Origin: Nymphaea colorata
Taxonomy: Eukaryota > Streptophyta > Magnoliopsida > Nymphaeales > Nymphaeaceae
Length of the DNA: 64,000 nt
Assembly: GCF_008831285.2 (NCBI RefSeq)
Contig: NC_045145.1
Span: 310,001 to 374,000, forward strand
Reading direction: 5' to 3'
Each line of letters starts with the position of its first letter. The stretch's first letter is position 1. This document shows positions 44,880 to 56,950 of this stretch, piece after piece. A program made the translations under genes and the position numbers. Below the pieces are notes generated by a model, which searched no databases, was not told where the DNA came from, and saw only the letters and a list, made by a program, of their open reading frames with translations.

Positions 44880-47800
44880 TTTCTAGGCCCATCTCTCTAT
44901 TGATTCTTGCAGATTGATGTAAAATTAGCTCAGTGATAAGGAAAGACCAGAATTTCTAGCAGCCAAACAATACAGCAGATATGTATAAAGGCTTAAAATC
45001 ATCTTTTGTGAATTCGTTAACCTTTCCGATTCAACGCATTGAAAATATCGACAAAGTAGACCAGCAAGATTTTGTTCAGAAAATGGAAAGAGATCACTTT
45101 TCCATTAACTTTGCAAACAACTCATGCACGACATGACACTCTAGTTTCTTGACCATCAAATTTCAGAAAAGAAAAACAAGAAACAAGAGATAGAAATAAG
45201 ACCCATTTTGAAATTAAGAAAGGGGAAAGTTTGGGATCGCAACTTCAAGTCTCGGCAACAAAATAGAGAACAATCCGATGGAGAGGATCATACTGCAGGG
45301 AAACGAGTGCTGAGTTTCTTCCTCATCTTGCCCCCTCCAATCCCTTCTTCCTCTGTAGCGACTTGAGCCATGCCCACCTGACACACCACCGACATATGTT
45401 AGAAAAAACAAAAATGCAAAAACAGAGAGAAAGCAAGAGAGAACTACATGTAGGCAGGAAGCTTGCCTTCTTTTCTGCCAGAAAACGTCGCCTCGCCAGT
45501 GGCCACCTGAAACGTTGAATCGCCAGTGGCCTCCTGAAACCTTGAAGGCTGAAGGGGAGCTGCCGCCGGCTGTGAAGTAATGATCTTAAGAGTTAGGGTT
45601 GCATCTAGCGGCAAAAACTTTCGAAACCAGGAAAAATGAAAAGGGAAAAGTTAAACTTTCCCGCCTGAGACAAGGGGTTTGGGAACCAGTTTTTTTAATT
45701 AAAAAATAAGTATGTAAAAATTGCTACCCATTTTCGAGCCAAGTCGAGCATTAACAGTTCGAGTTTAGTGAACTCGAACTCAACTCGATTATTTGAACGA
45801 GTCAACTCATCAACTCGAGCTTGACACATTCCACAAATAATGGTACTCGAACTCGTTCAGAGGCCGAGCTTTAACAAGTCGAGCTCAAGTAGCTCGACTC
45901 ATTGTTCACCCCTATAGACAGACAACCAATCATCTTCAATAACATACATCAAACCACCAATAAGAAGGAATTTTTTTTTAGAAGCAAAGAGCAAACGGTG
46001 GGAAGCTTCTTTATCTCTATTTTTTAATTCTTTTAATATATGCTTCATTTCTTAATATTTTTCAAATTTTATTTTTATAGTCAAAATACATTTCCAATTA
46101 GGTGCACTTGGGCCCATTTCAAATATGTACGGAATGTTTAATAAATATTTATATTATATACATATATGTGTGTGTGTGTGTGTGTGCGTGTGTGTGTGTG
46201 TGTGTGTGTGCATTTCAACGAGTCGAGTTTTTTTTTACTGAATTTAACTATAAATTGCTTTATATTTTGAACTTTTATATTTTTATATTTTATTTTTATG
46301 AACAAATATTTTTTACTTAATTTTCACCTGGTTGGTTAAGATGTTTTAACTGTTAGCTTATCAATTTCCTCAACAAGTTCATGCTCATAATTTATCATAT
46401 TTGACTGGTATGTCTTCAAATTGTTTAAGGATGTGCTAAATTATTTTCACATATATTTTTTGATAAATTCTCTTTTTTTAAATACTTGTGGAAAACAAAT
46501 AGTACATTGAACTTTGATTGGTCTATTGAACAACTAGTATGTTTGACTTTCATACTTTTTTTCCCATTAGTTGTGCATATTGAACATTGATTGGTCAATT
46601 TTTAAATAAAAACATATATTTAATTGAGTAAACTATTATTTCGTGATGATCTCTTATTGAGAATTATTAAATCAGGTAACCCATATTATTTCTCATTGAA
46701 AAAAACTTATTTAATGTTTTTTTCATTTCATTGAGTTAATTGAAATAATTTGTGTTACATCCGTAAGAAGAGTGTTCAATTATATATCACATAATTTATT
46801 AGTCCTCTTAGTTTTATTGCAATAAATGTTTTATATATCAGATAATTTATTAAATCAAACAATTTGTTGTTTTCATATTAGTTAAAAGGTTTTTGTTTTC
46901 AAATTTGTAAATTATGTGTTATATATCAATAACTATGACTTTTGGATAGATGTTGTGATTATACAAAATAATTTACTTGATTGATTAAGTAAGTAATTGT
47001 TAATTTGATAAATAAAACTTTTTTATGAGTTCAGCAGTTTTTTCATATTAAAATATCTATTTGAGATTATGCACAGTGAAGTATACTTTTTGCTATCAAC
47101 TTTTTGTTTTTAGTTTTCATAAGAAACATTGATTAACATATAACATTTACAAGGTCAAATTGCACAAACATAATTATATTAATTAAAGTACATTGTTTGG
47201 TACTTATGTTAAAGAAGCAACTTCTTTGGTTTCTTTCAAATTCCAACTTTATGAGTCTCAAAAATTTGAAATTGGCCTGATAACTACAAAAAACACCATA
47301 AGCCTTTGGCATAGTCACCATAAACCATGGCTATGTGATAATTGTTGCTAATGCTTCGTTGCAAGGTGTTTTTAGGGGTGATTTTTTAAACAAATTTATC
47401 ATCAAGCAATATTTGACAGTCGATTGATTTCAATTCCTAGAGGTCTCTCATACGTCAATACCAATAATTTTTTTTTTGAAACATGCAATTTTTTAAGTAT
47501 ATAATATCTATAGTATATAATATAGATGTTCTCGCAACTAATTTGACATAATGGTCCATAAAAAATTTGTAGTTCTAAAAGTGTCTTTTTCATATTTTTT
47601 AAAATGCCATTTTGTTGAATTTCTTGATTGAAGTTTTCTTTATTATTTCCAATTAAATCAATAAATTATTTAAGATATCCAATTTAGTTGATGCCTTAAC
47701 TATAATGGTTTGCTTGATTACAAAAAAGTGTTTAATTAAATACAATATTAATTAATTAATTAATTAATTTTATATGATATTTTAAATATTATAAGTTAAA

Positions 47801-48440
47801 TGGTGTATATGGTAACTATAAAGCTTTTATTATATGCAACTTCATAAAACTCATTAGCTTTTAGTGAAATACCTTCATATAAAATTCATATTCATTTTTT
47901 GTCATAATGTTAACTAAGTGGGTTTGGCTAGACCTTATGCCAAAACATTCTACCATTGACGTAGGTTACAACTTTCAAACCTACTCTCACCAACTCAAGC
48001 TCCCACAACTCGGATTTAGATATTTGGCTATAGGATTTAGATATCAACTTTCACGGTTCAGATTCAGATATCAGGTTATAGTTTGGATTTAGATATATCT
48101 GTTAAGATAGTTAGTATCCGATCAGATATTTATTTAAAACCGAATCTGATCCGATTTTCTTAAGTGGATGGTAAATTGCTTACCATATCCGAATTTTTAA
48201 AAGTAATTCAGATGGATCCAAGTCTGATCCGTTGATATCCCTACCTTTGGGGAACTCTATGAGCCCTCTAACTTCATCTATTCTTCTCTCTCTCTTTGAA
48301 CACTTCTTTATCTTCAAACTTGGGATTCTCCTTCTTTTCCAACCTTCATCTTCAATGAGTAGAAAGGGGAGCACGTGGAGACCCTTGGAAAGCTTCTTCA
48401 ACACATCAGAGTTTTCATTTTTCATTGTTTGATAAAAGTG
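44880..48440. other. AT-rich gene-poor region
   Basis: No supported gene. A weak minus ORF (45214-45411) lies next to a GC-richer stretch (45470-45600) containing CGCCAGTGGCC twice. Positions 45720-45910 are TCGAGC-family DNA ending GTTCACCCCTATA. A TG microsatellite lies at 46166-46210. Positions 46220-47900 are strongly AT-rich with an (ATTA)n run near 47745-47770. Positions 47990-48230 contain the GATTTAGATAT/ATCCGAAT repeat family. Confidence 0.45.
46166..46210. repeat. (TG)n microsatellite
   Basis: About 22 TG units with a single TGCG interruption. Confidence 0.95.
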
Positions 48441-48449
48441 TCTTCCCAA

Positions 48450-49138
48450 CGGGATTTAAGAACAACAAGAGCACTCTTTATTGATAGTTGTTTTTTCTTT
48501 TGAGGTTAGTCTCTCTCCCACACCCAATGGTGGGAGAGAGGTACCTTTTTGCAATAATAAATGAAATATTTTCAACTTTGTCTTTATATATAATATATGT
48601 ATATATATCTTATTTTTAAAAAGATCTCAAAAATAAGTCCTCCCTCAGGAGGCTATGGAGACTTAGCCAAGGCTCTCCCATGAGCCCAAGTTTCTCTATT
48701 TCCTACATAAAATATTGAAGTTGAAATTTTCAAAATTATCTCCTAAATCTTAATTTCTATATACAAATAAAAGGGGTTAAAATATCTTGTTATTAGATCC
48801 TTTTTCTTCCTTCTTTTCTTCGCTCTTTCTTATTTTGTCTTTTTTTTGGAATATTTATATCTCTCTGATTACTCCTTTAAATCTATCTTTTATTAATTTT
48901 CCTTTCTCTATTTCTTCTCTCCCTTAAAAATATTTATGTCTCTCTCTCTCTCTTTGTCATGCACACACACACACATATTTTTCTCTTAAACTCTCTTGCT
49001 CTTCTACTAGTTTTTTCTTTATTTCTTTCCTATTTCTTATAAATCTTTATTTCTCTCTCTCTTAATTTTCTCTTAAAAATCTCTTCCTCTTTTACTGGTT
49101 ATTCTCTATCTATATTTTCTCTCTCTTAAAAATATTTG

Positions 49139-49199
<61 letters not shown>

Positions 49200-49300
49200 A
49201 TTTTGATAAAGGTTTATGAAATACTTTCCTTTAAAAAGAATTTCCTTCCTCCACATTATAAAGTTTTAACTTCGTTACCAAGTATCAGAACACATACAGG
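48450..49300 (-). repeat. Dispersed repeat, inverted relative of 53200-53880
   Basis: CACACCCAATGGTGGGAGAG, TTAGCCAAGGCTCTCCCATGAGCCCAAG and CCTACATAAAATATTGAAGT match the reverse complement of 53600-53830 (CATACCCAATGGTGGGG, CTTGCATGAGCCCAAGTTC, CCTACATAAAAAATTGAAGT). The tract includes pyrimidine-rich DNA and a (CT)n microsatellite at 49139-49199. No coding potential. Confidence 0.65.
49139..49199. repeat. (CT)n microsatellite
   Basis: About 30 CT units with one CCC interruption. Confidence 0.95.
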
Positions 49301-49509
49301 TTGAAGGTGATGTTTGGGTCAATATGAAATGCATTGAGAATGAACTTCCATAGGATTAGTTATCCCTCGTAAAGATGTTGGGAATAGCCAAGCCTGGAAC
49401 CAACAGGCCAGCCCCTTTTTTGTTCTTTTGTAAATAAAAATAATTTTTTAATACACTCCAAAAGCAAAACCTAAAAAATTTTAGGATGCCAATACCCTAT
49501 TTGCACATA

Positions 49510-50352
49510 AGGTAATATCAGGCTGGGTGATGGTCACAGATTGCAATGCTTCCACAATACTTCATTATAAAGGCTTGGACATTGAATTGTTACCAGCAAA
49601 TAATGTTATGAATGTGGCCATCGGCGTGCTCATGGGTTTGGCTTCATGCATTTTTGCATGCTTGAAAAGAATGAAGATATTGGTGGAGGATTCACTTCAT
49701 AGGAAATAGAATGAGGATTTTTCAAGTTTCATTTTTGCTTGTGGGGGGAGGGGTCTTCTGTTTAACGAACAGGGTATTTTGGTCTTTTTGATCATTTTTA
49801 GTCCATAACACATGGTCCTTTGTTAGAGGGCCATTACATATAACATGCTTCAATAACACAATGTTGCTCACAACATATAATTATCCTTCTCCTCATTCAA
49901 GGGCTTTTCTTTTGATAAAATTGGACTTCAGTCCAAAACTTACTGGAATTGTTCATTTTCAGTCATTCTTCTAGTTGTGCATTTTTTTGGTAGGTTTGAG
50001 AATTATGCTGAGGATATAGTACATAAAACTTTTAGAAAATTGAAAGAATTTGTGTGGACCATGGCTAATGAGGTGTCCTTACTTATAATAAGGCACAAAC
50101 TGCAATAAAGGACAAAGTTCCAAGCCTCTCTAATGTAACTTGCACTGGAAATGTGCGAGTTGTTCTACAAGATTGGTCACCCAGATGCCTTAGGAATAGA
50201 ACACACAAGCATATTAAGCATATCTTTATTAAATCATATTTTCAACTGTAATTGAGCAATGCAAGTGAGAGCTCTCAATGAAAGCAATCAAACTACATTT
50301 CCACCTTCAACTATTTTAGCCAATGGCTGGCGCCCTGGATTTAAATCTCATT
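49510..50352. other. 3' flank of RLK-D with a conserved short plus-strand ORF
   Basis: This stretch matches 24330-25600 downstream of RLK-C exon 2. It contains a plus-strand frame (49527-49709, 60 codons) ending VAIGVLMGLASCIFACLKRM and a few polar residues. The C-terminal hydrophobic part is also readable at 24420-24499 and 24837-24890, with stops or shifts. It could be the last exon of an unknown gene duplicated with the RLK, or chance. No function is proposed. Confidence 0.4.
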
Positions 50353-50735
50353 CTATCTATGGATATATTTGAATTGTCCTTCTATCATTCTTGTCTTTTG
50401 TCGTATCTTTCTCAGCCCTACAATCACTTCCTTCATGTCCATTCTCTCACTTGGAGGCACCCTTGAACATGACAAGCCTATCTCCATGATCATCACCATC
50501 AGATCATTCATAGCAGCTAATCTTTCAGTTGGAGTAATATTGCTTTCATTCAAAAGATGGTTGTCAATGACATCTGAAATTGCAACAGGAAATGTTTCTG
50601 CCACCCATTGCCTCAAAGTAAAATCCCCATCAAACTATTCATCAGTAGGCTTTCTTCCTGTAAACACCTCATGGAGGAGAATTCCATAGCTGTAGACATT
50701 GGCTTTGGTTGACACCTTTCTAGCCATCCCAAATT
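50353..50735 (-). pseudogene. RLK-D exon 2 (kinase C-lobe)
   Basis: Starts after an intact acceptor (TTAG|AATTTGGG) with EFGMARKVSTKANVYSYGILL, then TGRKPTDE and TAG at 50635-50637 in place of the usual CAG (DEQFDGD in RLK-C and RLK-E). The frame then continues LRQWVAETFP and ISDVIDNHLLNESN to a terminus longer than its paralogues (TRMIEGQFKYIHR), because the RIRQKT stop seen in RLK-C is read through. Its exon 1 is the remnant at 56951-57800, joined by a rearranged 6.2-kb intron. Confidence 0.85.
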
Positions 50736-50945
50736 CTAATTCAACCATTCAACAATATTAGACATGATTAGCAAGCACAATATAATTGGCTATTGTTCAT
50801 CTATGATACAATTGAACTAATTGGTTTTGGGCAAGAGGCCTGGAAATTAATGGACTCAAGATCAATTGAACCTTGAATCCTGCCTTTTTCTTGTTGTATT
50901 CTCATATATACATCTAAAAAAGAATAAGAGATTATGATTTAGAAC
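50736..50945 (-). other. RLK-D intron, downstream part
   Basis: Aligns with RLK-C 25981-26180 and RLK-E 58041-58249 (TTAGACATGATTAGCAAGC, GCCTGGAAATTAATGGAC). The full intron is 50736-56950. Confidence 0.75.
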
Positions 50946-51219
50946 TAGACATGGTGCGCCGCCAGATCGGGCCCGGGTCCGAGCCCGCCCGATAATGTAT
51001 CGGGCCGGCCCAGGTCAGCCTAACGGGGGCCCAATCCATCCCGATAACTTTTAAATATTAATTTTATTTTATTTATATATATATATATATATATATTGTT
51101 ACTTAAAATATATTTTACACTAAAAAATTTATTTTGTTTTTAAAAAATATTTTTTTATGTAACTGTGTTGGGCCTTGGCTCGGATGTTGAACATCGGGTT
51201 GACCCAATGCCCAGGTCTA
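50946..51219. mobile_element. GGGCC-rich MITE in the RLK-D intron (274 bp)
   Basis: Begins TAGACATGGTG and ends CCCAGGTCTA, giving an imperfect terminal inverted repeat (TAGACATGG/TAGACCTGG). The flanks are TTTAGAAC (50938-50945) and TTTCGAAC (51220-51227), an 8-bp target duplication with one mismatch, as in hAT elements. The interior has GGGCCCGGGTCCGAGCCCGCC near the left end and an AT-rich middle. RLK-E carries the same insertion at 58250-58518; the RLK-C intron shows the empty site (GATTTAGAACTGAAG). Confidence 0.75.
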
Positions 51220-51262
51220 TTTCGAACTGAAGTCCTATGTATATGATCGGTAGATGGTGGTT

Positions 51263-51710
51263 TTCATAGCGAGATAATATAGGACAATAGAGCGTCTTAA
51301 TTAAGAAGTTTGATACATATATCAAGTAGAGTATAATAAATGCATGAAGCTTGATACATATAGATTCAATAAGTTAAAATCACATGTTCGATGATTGAAA
51401 ATAGAAGATAGCAAAGATTGATATTCAATTTGGAATAAATGATTAGCCAATAAAATCATGAAAGTAATAAAATAGGGAGAAATATATACTATAGGTGTTG
51501 ATGGTAAAAGGTCATTTAGCTAAATGTGAATGATAGAAAAAGAATGCATGACCTAAGTCAAGCAAAGTTGAAAATTGAGCCAATAACTGGCTATCATGTT
51601 TAAGAATATAAGGTTGGACCAATGAATAAATGAGGGTTTGATAAAATGTAGATCTTGAAGTAATTCTGAAAAACAGATTTGCTGAATGATAGTATTTGAG
51701 AAATCAATGT
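51263..51710. repeat. Diverged direct repeat, left copy
   Basis: Starts TAGCGAGATAATATAGGACAATAGAGC and aligns, with many changes, to 56095-56545. Both contain GAATGCATGACCTAAGTCAAGCA-like sequence. They bracket a 4.4-kb stretch within the RLK-D intron and might be diverged terminal repeats of one old element, but no terminal TG...CA or target duplication is evident. Confidence 0.6.
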
Positions 51711-52680
51711 CATTTAGATAGTAGGGTTAAGGCATGAGCTTATGGCGTAGTCGAGTTGAAGACTACGTAGATATGATCAAAGGAGACATTGATTTAAATG
51801 AGGAAGATGAAGTGTAAAATATTAAATTGACCAAAGATTGTATGAATACACACATGCAATCATCATACGATGATAAATCCAACATTTTTGAAAGTCATAT
51901 CTTTATCATGCATATATTTGAAAAGGAGCATAAGCCCTGAATTGACATTCGTTTGATCAATTATGATTATTCCATATAAGATGTGTCAATATTCCTTAGC
52001 CAAGAGGCTTAGTACGAGCATAGACTCCTTCATTTGACAACTAAGGTTAAGGTTTATCAACTTCTTGGACGCCCGTCGATATACCACAAGTTACCACTCA
52101 TGGTACTAATGAGGGGGCTTTCCTGCCGATGGTGTGGTCTAGTTGTAAGGCTTAGTCTTGTACTACCGCCTAAGACCAAGCCCGACAACATGATGAATGG
52201 GATAAATATGTATTAGAAGATTTTGAAATATGAGCAAACATGCAAATCGATTGTCTCTAATGCAATGTTGTTTAAGATGGTGAGTAAAATAAGTAGAAGA
52301 ACAAGCATTGTTTTCAATCAACCTTAAATTGAGGAGGGTTGTATTTGATCCTAAATCTAAGTGAACATGATTGATCCTCCTCAATTTGTCTTATATGCAA
52401 GAAAGCAAATACAATCACTGAGAAATGTAATGAAATGTCGATGGGGTCAAGGCCAAAGAAGGGAACATGCTTTATCATCGACAATACATGAGATCTTCAA
52501 CTTCGTAGAAATGCATCAATTATAATTATAGCCAAACGATGACGGGTCCCATCATGGCTGCCATCTGTTTGCACCCCAAAATTTCTTTGGTTTTGGAGTA
52601 CTCCAAAAAATGAGGTTTTGTTTTAAAATATTAAAGAAAAGGACTCGCCGGTCGGTGATAAAGCATGGGAAATCATTTGG

Positions 52681-52788
52681 AAACTAAGTAAATATCATTT
52701 GGAAATGTTTTGGAGAAAACTAAGTAAATATCATTTGGAAATGTTTTGGAGAAAACTAAGTAAATATCATTTGGAAAGCTTGGGAAAT
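52681..52788. repeat. 36-bp tandem repeat (3 copies)
   Basis: AAACTAAGTAAATATCATTT recurs at 52681, 52717 and 52753 with a period of exactly 36; the first two units continue GGAAATGTTTTGGAGA and the third diverges. Confidence 0.92.
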
Positions 52789-54556
52789 CATTTTTTGAAG
52801 TCATTTTAGTGTTCTCTTAAGACTTTAAGTAGGTTTGAGATTTTGCTCTAATTCGGTTACTACCTAGTTAGAGCTCTATCTCATCTTGCTTAAGTTCTTT
52901 GGAGTGGTGTTTGTGAATATAAGTGATATTGAATGAATGTGAATGCATGAATGCATTGATCCTATATGATTGGAACGGGAAATAATTCATTCTTACTACA
53001 ACATTCATCTAGAAACATTCCTACCACAACATACATCTAAGATTTTTGTAATAAATATTTTTGATGAAAGAGAAAAGTTTTTGAAAAGGAATGGGGTTGT
53101 AGACCCTCAAGCATGATTCCAATATTGGGTCATTGCTTTGAGTTTTGGTCTTAGTGAAGTCGGCAAACGAAAAATTAAAATCTTCAATGACATGAGGAAA
53201 AAATGAAAGACTTTCATAGAGAGAAATGTAGAAAAATGGAGAGAGAAATAGATCATGAAAATCATTAAATCAAATATTTAAAAGGAAGAGAGATACATAC
53301 TCATATACATATTTATATATACATATATATATATATATCTATATATATATGTATAGTTACGTATATAAAAACTTGTGAAAATAAGCTTTAAATCAAATAT
53401 AGAAGAGAAGATGTTTTAGAAAGAGTGAGAGATTTTAAAATGGAATACATGTACATATATTCATATATACATATATGAGAGTTCGTAAAAGTATGTTAAA
53501 TCATAAAGAGAGAATCACAATGAAAGATATTCATCTGCATGTATACATATATAACATGCATATACGCATATTTCTTCATGAATATGAAAATCAAAAATGA
53601 GTTGAAAATAGCCGACTTCAATTTTTTATGTAGGCCGGAGGGGAACTTGGGCTCATGCAAGAACCTAAGCTAAATCTCTCGGGCCACATTAGAGAGAGTA
53701 TTTGGTTTCAAAAATTTTTGAAAAAGATGATTTTAAATATTTTGTGTAAATAAAAACACAACTATTACAAGAAAATTGATTTTCCCCACCATTGGGTATG
53801 GAAGAAAATCAAAAAATACATGAAATGGAGAATGACGAAGCACTCATTGACGTTCCAATCGGGTGATTAAGAAATAAACTAAGTGTAAAAATGTCATGAA
53901 GGTGCACTTTAACATGTACAAATTCGAAGGGCTTTTCCGGGTTGGACAAGTCCCAACCTCAAAATCAACACAAGAATGAAGAATCCCAATCCCAAGCACT
54001 CATTCTCACCATGCATTAACTCATTAATTAAGGAAAATTAGAACGTCATGCATGAGCATCATTTCAAGCATGAAAGATGAATGAAGACAATATTGCAAGC
54101 ATATTTTGAAATAAATTAAGAAATAGAATTTATTTCACCTTGCTCATACTCCCGGTGCACTCAAGATATATCTCTCGATTCTAGAAAGGAAATCATTTGA
54201 GCTCTCTTGCATGGCCATGGGGAAGTGGCAAGAGGAAATAAAAATATATGGAAGTAAGAGGTGACTACATACCTCGAATATGAATGATATTAAAAATAAG
54301 CCCCTCTTTTGAATGATCTTGGAGTCCCCTAAGATGAAGCTCCAAAATGATGAACCACCAAGAGATCTCTTTGTGCTCCTCTGAAAAATTTGAACTTGAA
54401 GAATGTTTGATCCAAATGTTAGAGATAAAGAAGGAAATGGAAAGAGAGAGCTAAGGAAAAAATTTCAAGTGAGGAAGCATGAGAGGTTCCTCTATGGTTG
54501 GTTCATACCCAAGAGGGAGGATTGTGGGGGTATTTATAGAGATTTTGAAGCCAAAG

Positions 54557-54720
54557 TTCAAAATTCGAACTCAAGATTTGAATTCAAGAGGGAAAAGTTT
54601 TGGAGCCAAAATTCAAAATTCGAATTCAAGATTTGAATTCAAGAGGAAAGAATTTTGGAACTAAAATTCAAAATTTGAATTCATGATGAAAGAATTTTGG
54701 AATTTCCAATTTGCATCTAA
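54557..54720. repeat. 55-bp tandem repeat (about 3 copies)
   Basis: TTCAAAATT(C/T)GAA recurs at 54557, 54612 and 54667 (period 55) with GATTTGAATTCAAGAGG-type linkers. The plus frame through it gives QNSNSRFEFKR-like low-complexity ORFs, which are not genes. Confidence 0.85.
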
Positions 54721-55084
54721 ACTTGGATTTTGGATCTAATTTGGATTTGATAATTGGAGTTTGGATTTGAATCTCACGTCTAAGGTTGGGTTTTGAATTT
54801 GAATTTTGTTTTGGTTTGGATAGCAGTTTAAAAATTCGTTTTCGATCGAATAGTGACAATTTTCTTTTTTTTTCTAAAATTTAAATTCAAATAATAAAAT
54901 AGTAGTCTTTTTTGAAAAATGTGGGGTGATAACAGATGCCCCTCTTTGCTACTAAGTCGGCATTTGCCGTGCTTAGTGGCAAAGATAATCAGCCCAAATT
55001 TTGAGCGATGAAAATTTTGGTTTAAATATTAAAAGTGTTGAAACTGCATTTCAGGTTTTAATCCCTTACCTGAATGGGTTATTT

Positions 55085-55405
55085 GAGCTTACGTTGCAAG
55101 TTTAACCCTTTGCCTGCGTGGGTTTGCCAATATCGAATTCAAGTTTAACCCCCCTGAATGGGTTGCCTTGACTTGCATCGCAAGTTTAACCCCTTACTTG
55201 TGTGGGTTACTTTATCTTGCATTGTAAGTTTAACCCTTCACCTACATGGGTTGCTTTGGCTTGCATTACAGGTTTAACCCTTCGCCTACGTGGGTTGCTT
55301 TGGCTTGCATTAAAGGTTTAACCTCTTGCCTTTGTGGGTTGCTTTGACTTGCATTGTAGGTTTAACCCCTTGCTTGTGTGGATTGCTCTTTTGTCCATAA
55401 TTTCA
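55085..55405. repeat. 44-bp minisatellite (7 copies)
   Basis: GTTTAAC starts units at 55100, 55143, 55184, 55228, 55272, 55316 and 55360, so the period is 41-44 bp and exactly 44 in the last four steps. The consensus unit has the form GGTTTAACCC, CTTGCCT, GTGGGTTGCTTTG, CTTGCATT. Degenerate units flank it at about 55050 and 55405. There are no unique spacers, and units vary by point changes, so this is a minisatellite and not a CRISPR-like array. Confidence 0.9.
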
Positions 55406-56094
55406 GGTTTTACCCCTTCCCTGAATGGGTTGCAATGCGAGGAAAGAGCCTTCATCTCCTCGTCTGCCTTTTGATGAAATTTTTGTTTTCACCAAAGACT
55501 GGATTTTGAACTTGTTAAAATTCCCCAAACTAGTGTTTGGGTTGAGGTTACTTTCAAAAGCCTTCAGCCTAATGGCCGAGTTACGCTTGCTTCATGAGAT
55601 TCTCTTTCTGGCGGCCAGGTTGAGCTAACTTTAGAATACTCCAAAGTAATGGCCGGATTGCGCTTGATCAAATCTTTAGCTTAGTAGCTGAGTTGATTTG
55701 ATTAGGATATGGACTCTTTTCCTATGGACAATGATGTTTGTGAAAGAAAAATATTTCTACAAAAGCAATTTAGAAATGTCTCGAAATATTCATAAGAAAA
55801 ATGCCCCCTATTAGCAATTGCCATGAGTGGTAGGGGTGGGCGTCGATGGGTACCCGCCCGGTCGGGTCCGGGCTAGGAAAACGGGATATCATGCCAGGCC
55901 CGGGCCTGGTTGTGCGGCCTGGGTCGGCCCAACCCGTTAATGGGGTATAGAAAATATTTTTTATTATTTTTTTAAACTAAATAACGTGTGTTTTATAATT
56001 AAAAATATATTTTATATTATGAAAGAATGAGCTTTGGTATGAAAGATTTTTTTTGTCTTTAATGACAAGAAATTGAGACAAATCTTATAGGACA
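55406..56094. other. Intron sequence with a GGGCC-rich dispersed repeat
   Basis: Positions 55440-55630 are of average composition with a 67-codon plus ORF that I do not support. Positions 55830-55940 begin TAGGGGTGGGCG and contain CGGGTCCGGGC and CCCAACCCGTTAATGGGG, resembling but not identical to the MITEs at 50946 and 58250; its right border is unclear. Confidence 0.45.
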
Positions 56095-56545
56095 AACCAT
56101 AGCGAGATAATATAGGACAATAGAGCATCTTAATTTTGAAAGGATTAAATCTCAAGCAGAGTATAAATATACGAGGTTTGATTCAGGAAGATATAGACTC
56201 CATAGGGGTGCATGAATAAATTAAAAATAGGTGTCCAATGATTGAAAATAAAGCAAAAATCTTGGAAGAAATGATGACCCAATATGATCATATAAGTAGT
56301 AAAATGAGACGAAAGACACGCCATAGATATTGAAGCTAGAAAAATTATTTGTCTAAATAAAATTGAGGGAAAAAAGAAATGCATGACCTAAGTCAAGCAC
56401 GTGTTGATCACGAACTAAGATTGAGGTGAAAATAATGGAAATTGCCTCAACAAAATGAAAGCATGGACAAAATTGATATGTGAGGGTGAAAGGTAATATC
56501 ATGTGTCTGAAGCTTGGATATGAAAGAATTTTTGACCAGCAATTT
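56095..56545. repeat. Diverged direct repeat, right copy
   Basis: Right partner of 51263-51710, same orientation. Immediately to the right the RLK intron sequence resumes (CAAAATTAAAAAAACC, then the AT/AG repeat). Confidence 0.6.
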
Positions 56546-56626
56546 GGACAAAATTAAAAAAACCTTAGTAAGCTGATTTCAATATAAATAAATAAATGAA
56601 TGAATTATATATAGATATACATATAG

Positions 56627-56666
<40 letters not shown>

Positions 56667-56950
56667 CCCACTAGGACTGGCAAACCCACCCACTGTCTCT
56701 TTGTCTCTCATTATCTCACCTCATCACCTCTCCGGCCCCTCCCATGCGAGCCCACTAGGACTGACAAACCCACCCACTTTCACTATGAGGGCAATATTGA
56801 AGAGAAAGAGAGTGTGTTCACACATGCACACACACATATAAGAACTCAAAGCCAGGCTAGGTTGAGTCAAGAAACAGTTCAGCAATTATACTCGCACTTC
56901 GAGAGATACAAAATTTATATAAAGACAAAAAAATAAGAGATAGTACGTAC
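56546..56950 (-). other. RLK-D intron, upstream part
   Basis: Contains the dispersed (AT)n(AG)n repeat (56629-56666) followed by CTGGCAAACCCACCCACT and CTCACCTCATCACCTCTCC, uninterrupted here, which gives the empty site for the chromovirus in RLK-C. A partial duplication repeats GCGAGCCCACTAGGACTG. The donor is CTAG|GTACG, with the intron starting at 56950. Confidence 0.75.

Larger units (their letters stand above)
51711..55050. other. Non-coding interior of the rearranged RLK-D intron
   Basis: About 3.3 kb with no recognisable gene or domain. It includes the 36-bp and 55-bp tandem repeats listed separately, AT microsatellites near 53310-53350, and 53200-53880, which matches 48450-49300 in inverted orientation. 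A phrase near 54931 reads GATGCCCCTCTTTGC, in the style of some plant LTR elements, but I see no LTR or pol sequence to support that. Confidence 0.4.

Noticed and set aside
46102-46320. ORF with a Cys/Val run
   Set aside because: It is a translation of the TG microsatellite.
54403-54664. Plus-strand ORFs rich in Asn, Ser, Phe and Lys
   Set aside because: They are translations of the 55-bp tandem repeat.
55085-55405. Regularly spaced repeats that could suggest a CRISPR array
   Set aside because: Units are contiguous with no unique spacers, and the DNA is a plant nuclear intron; it is a minisatellite.
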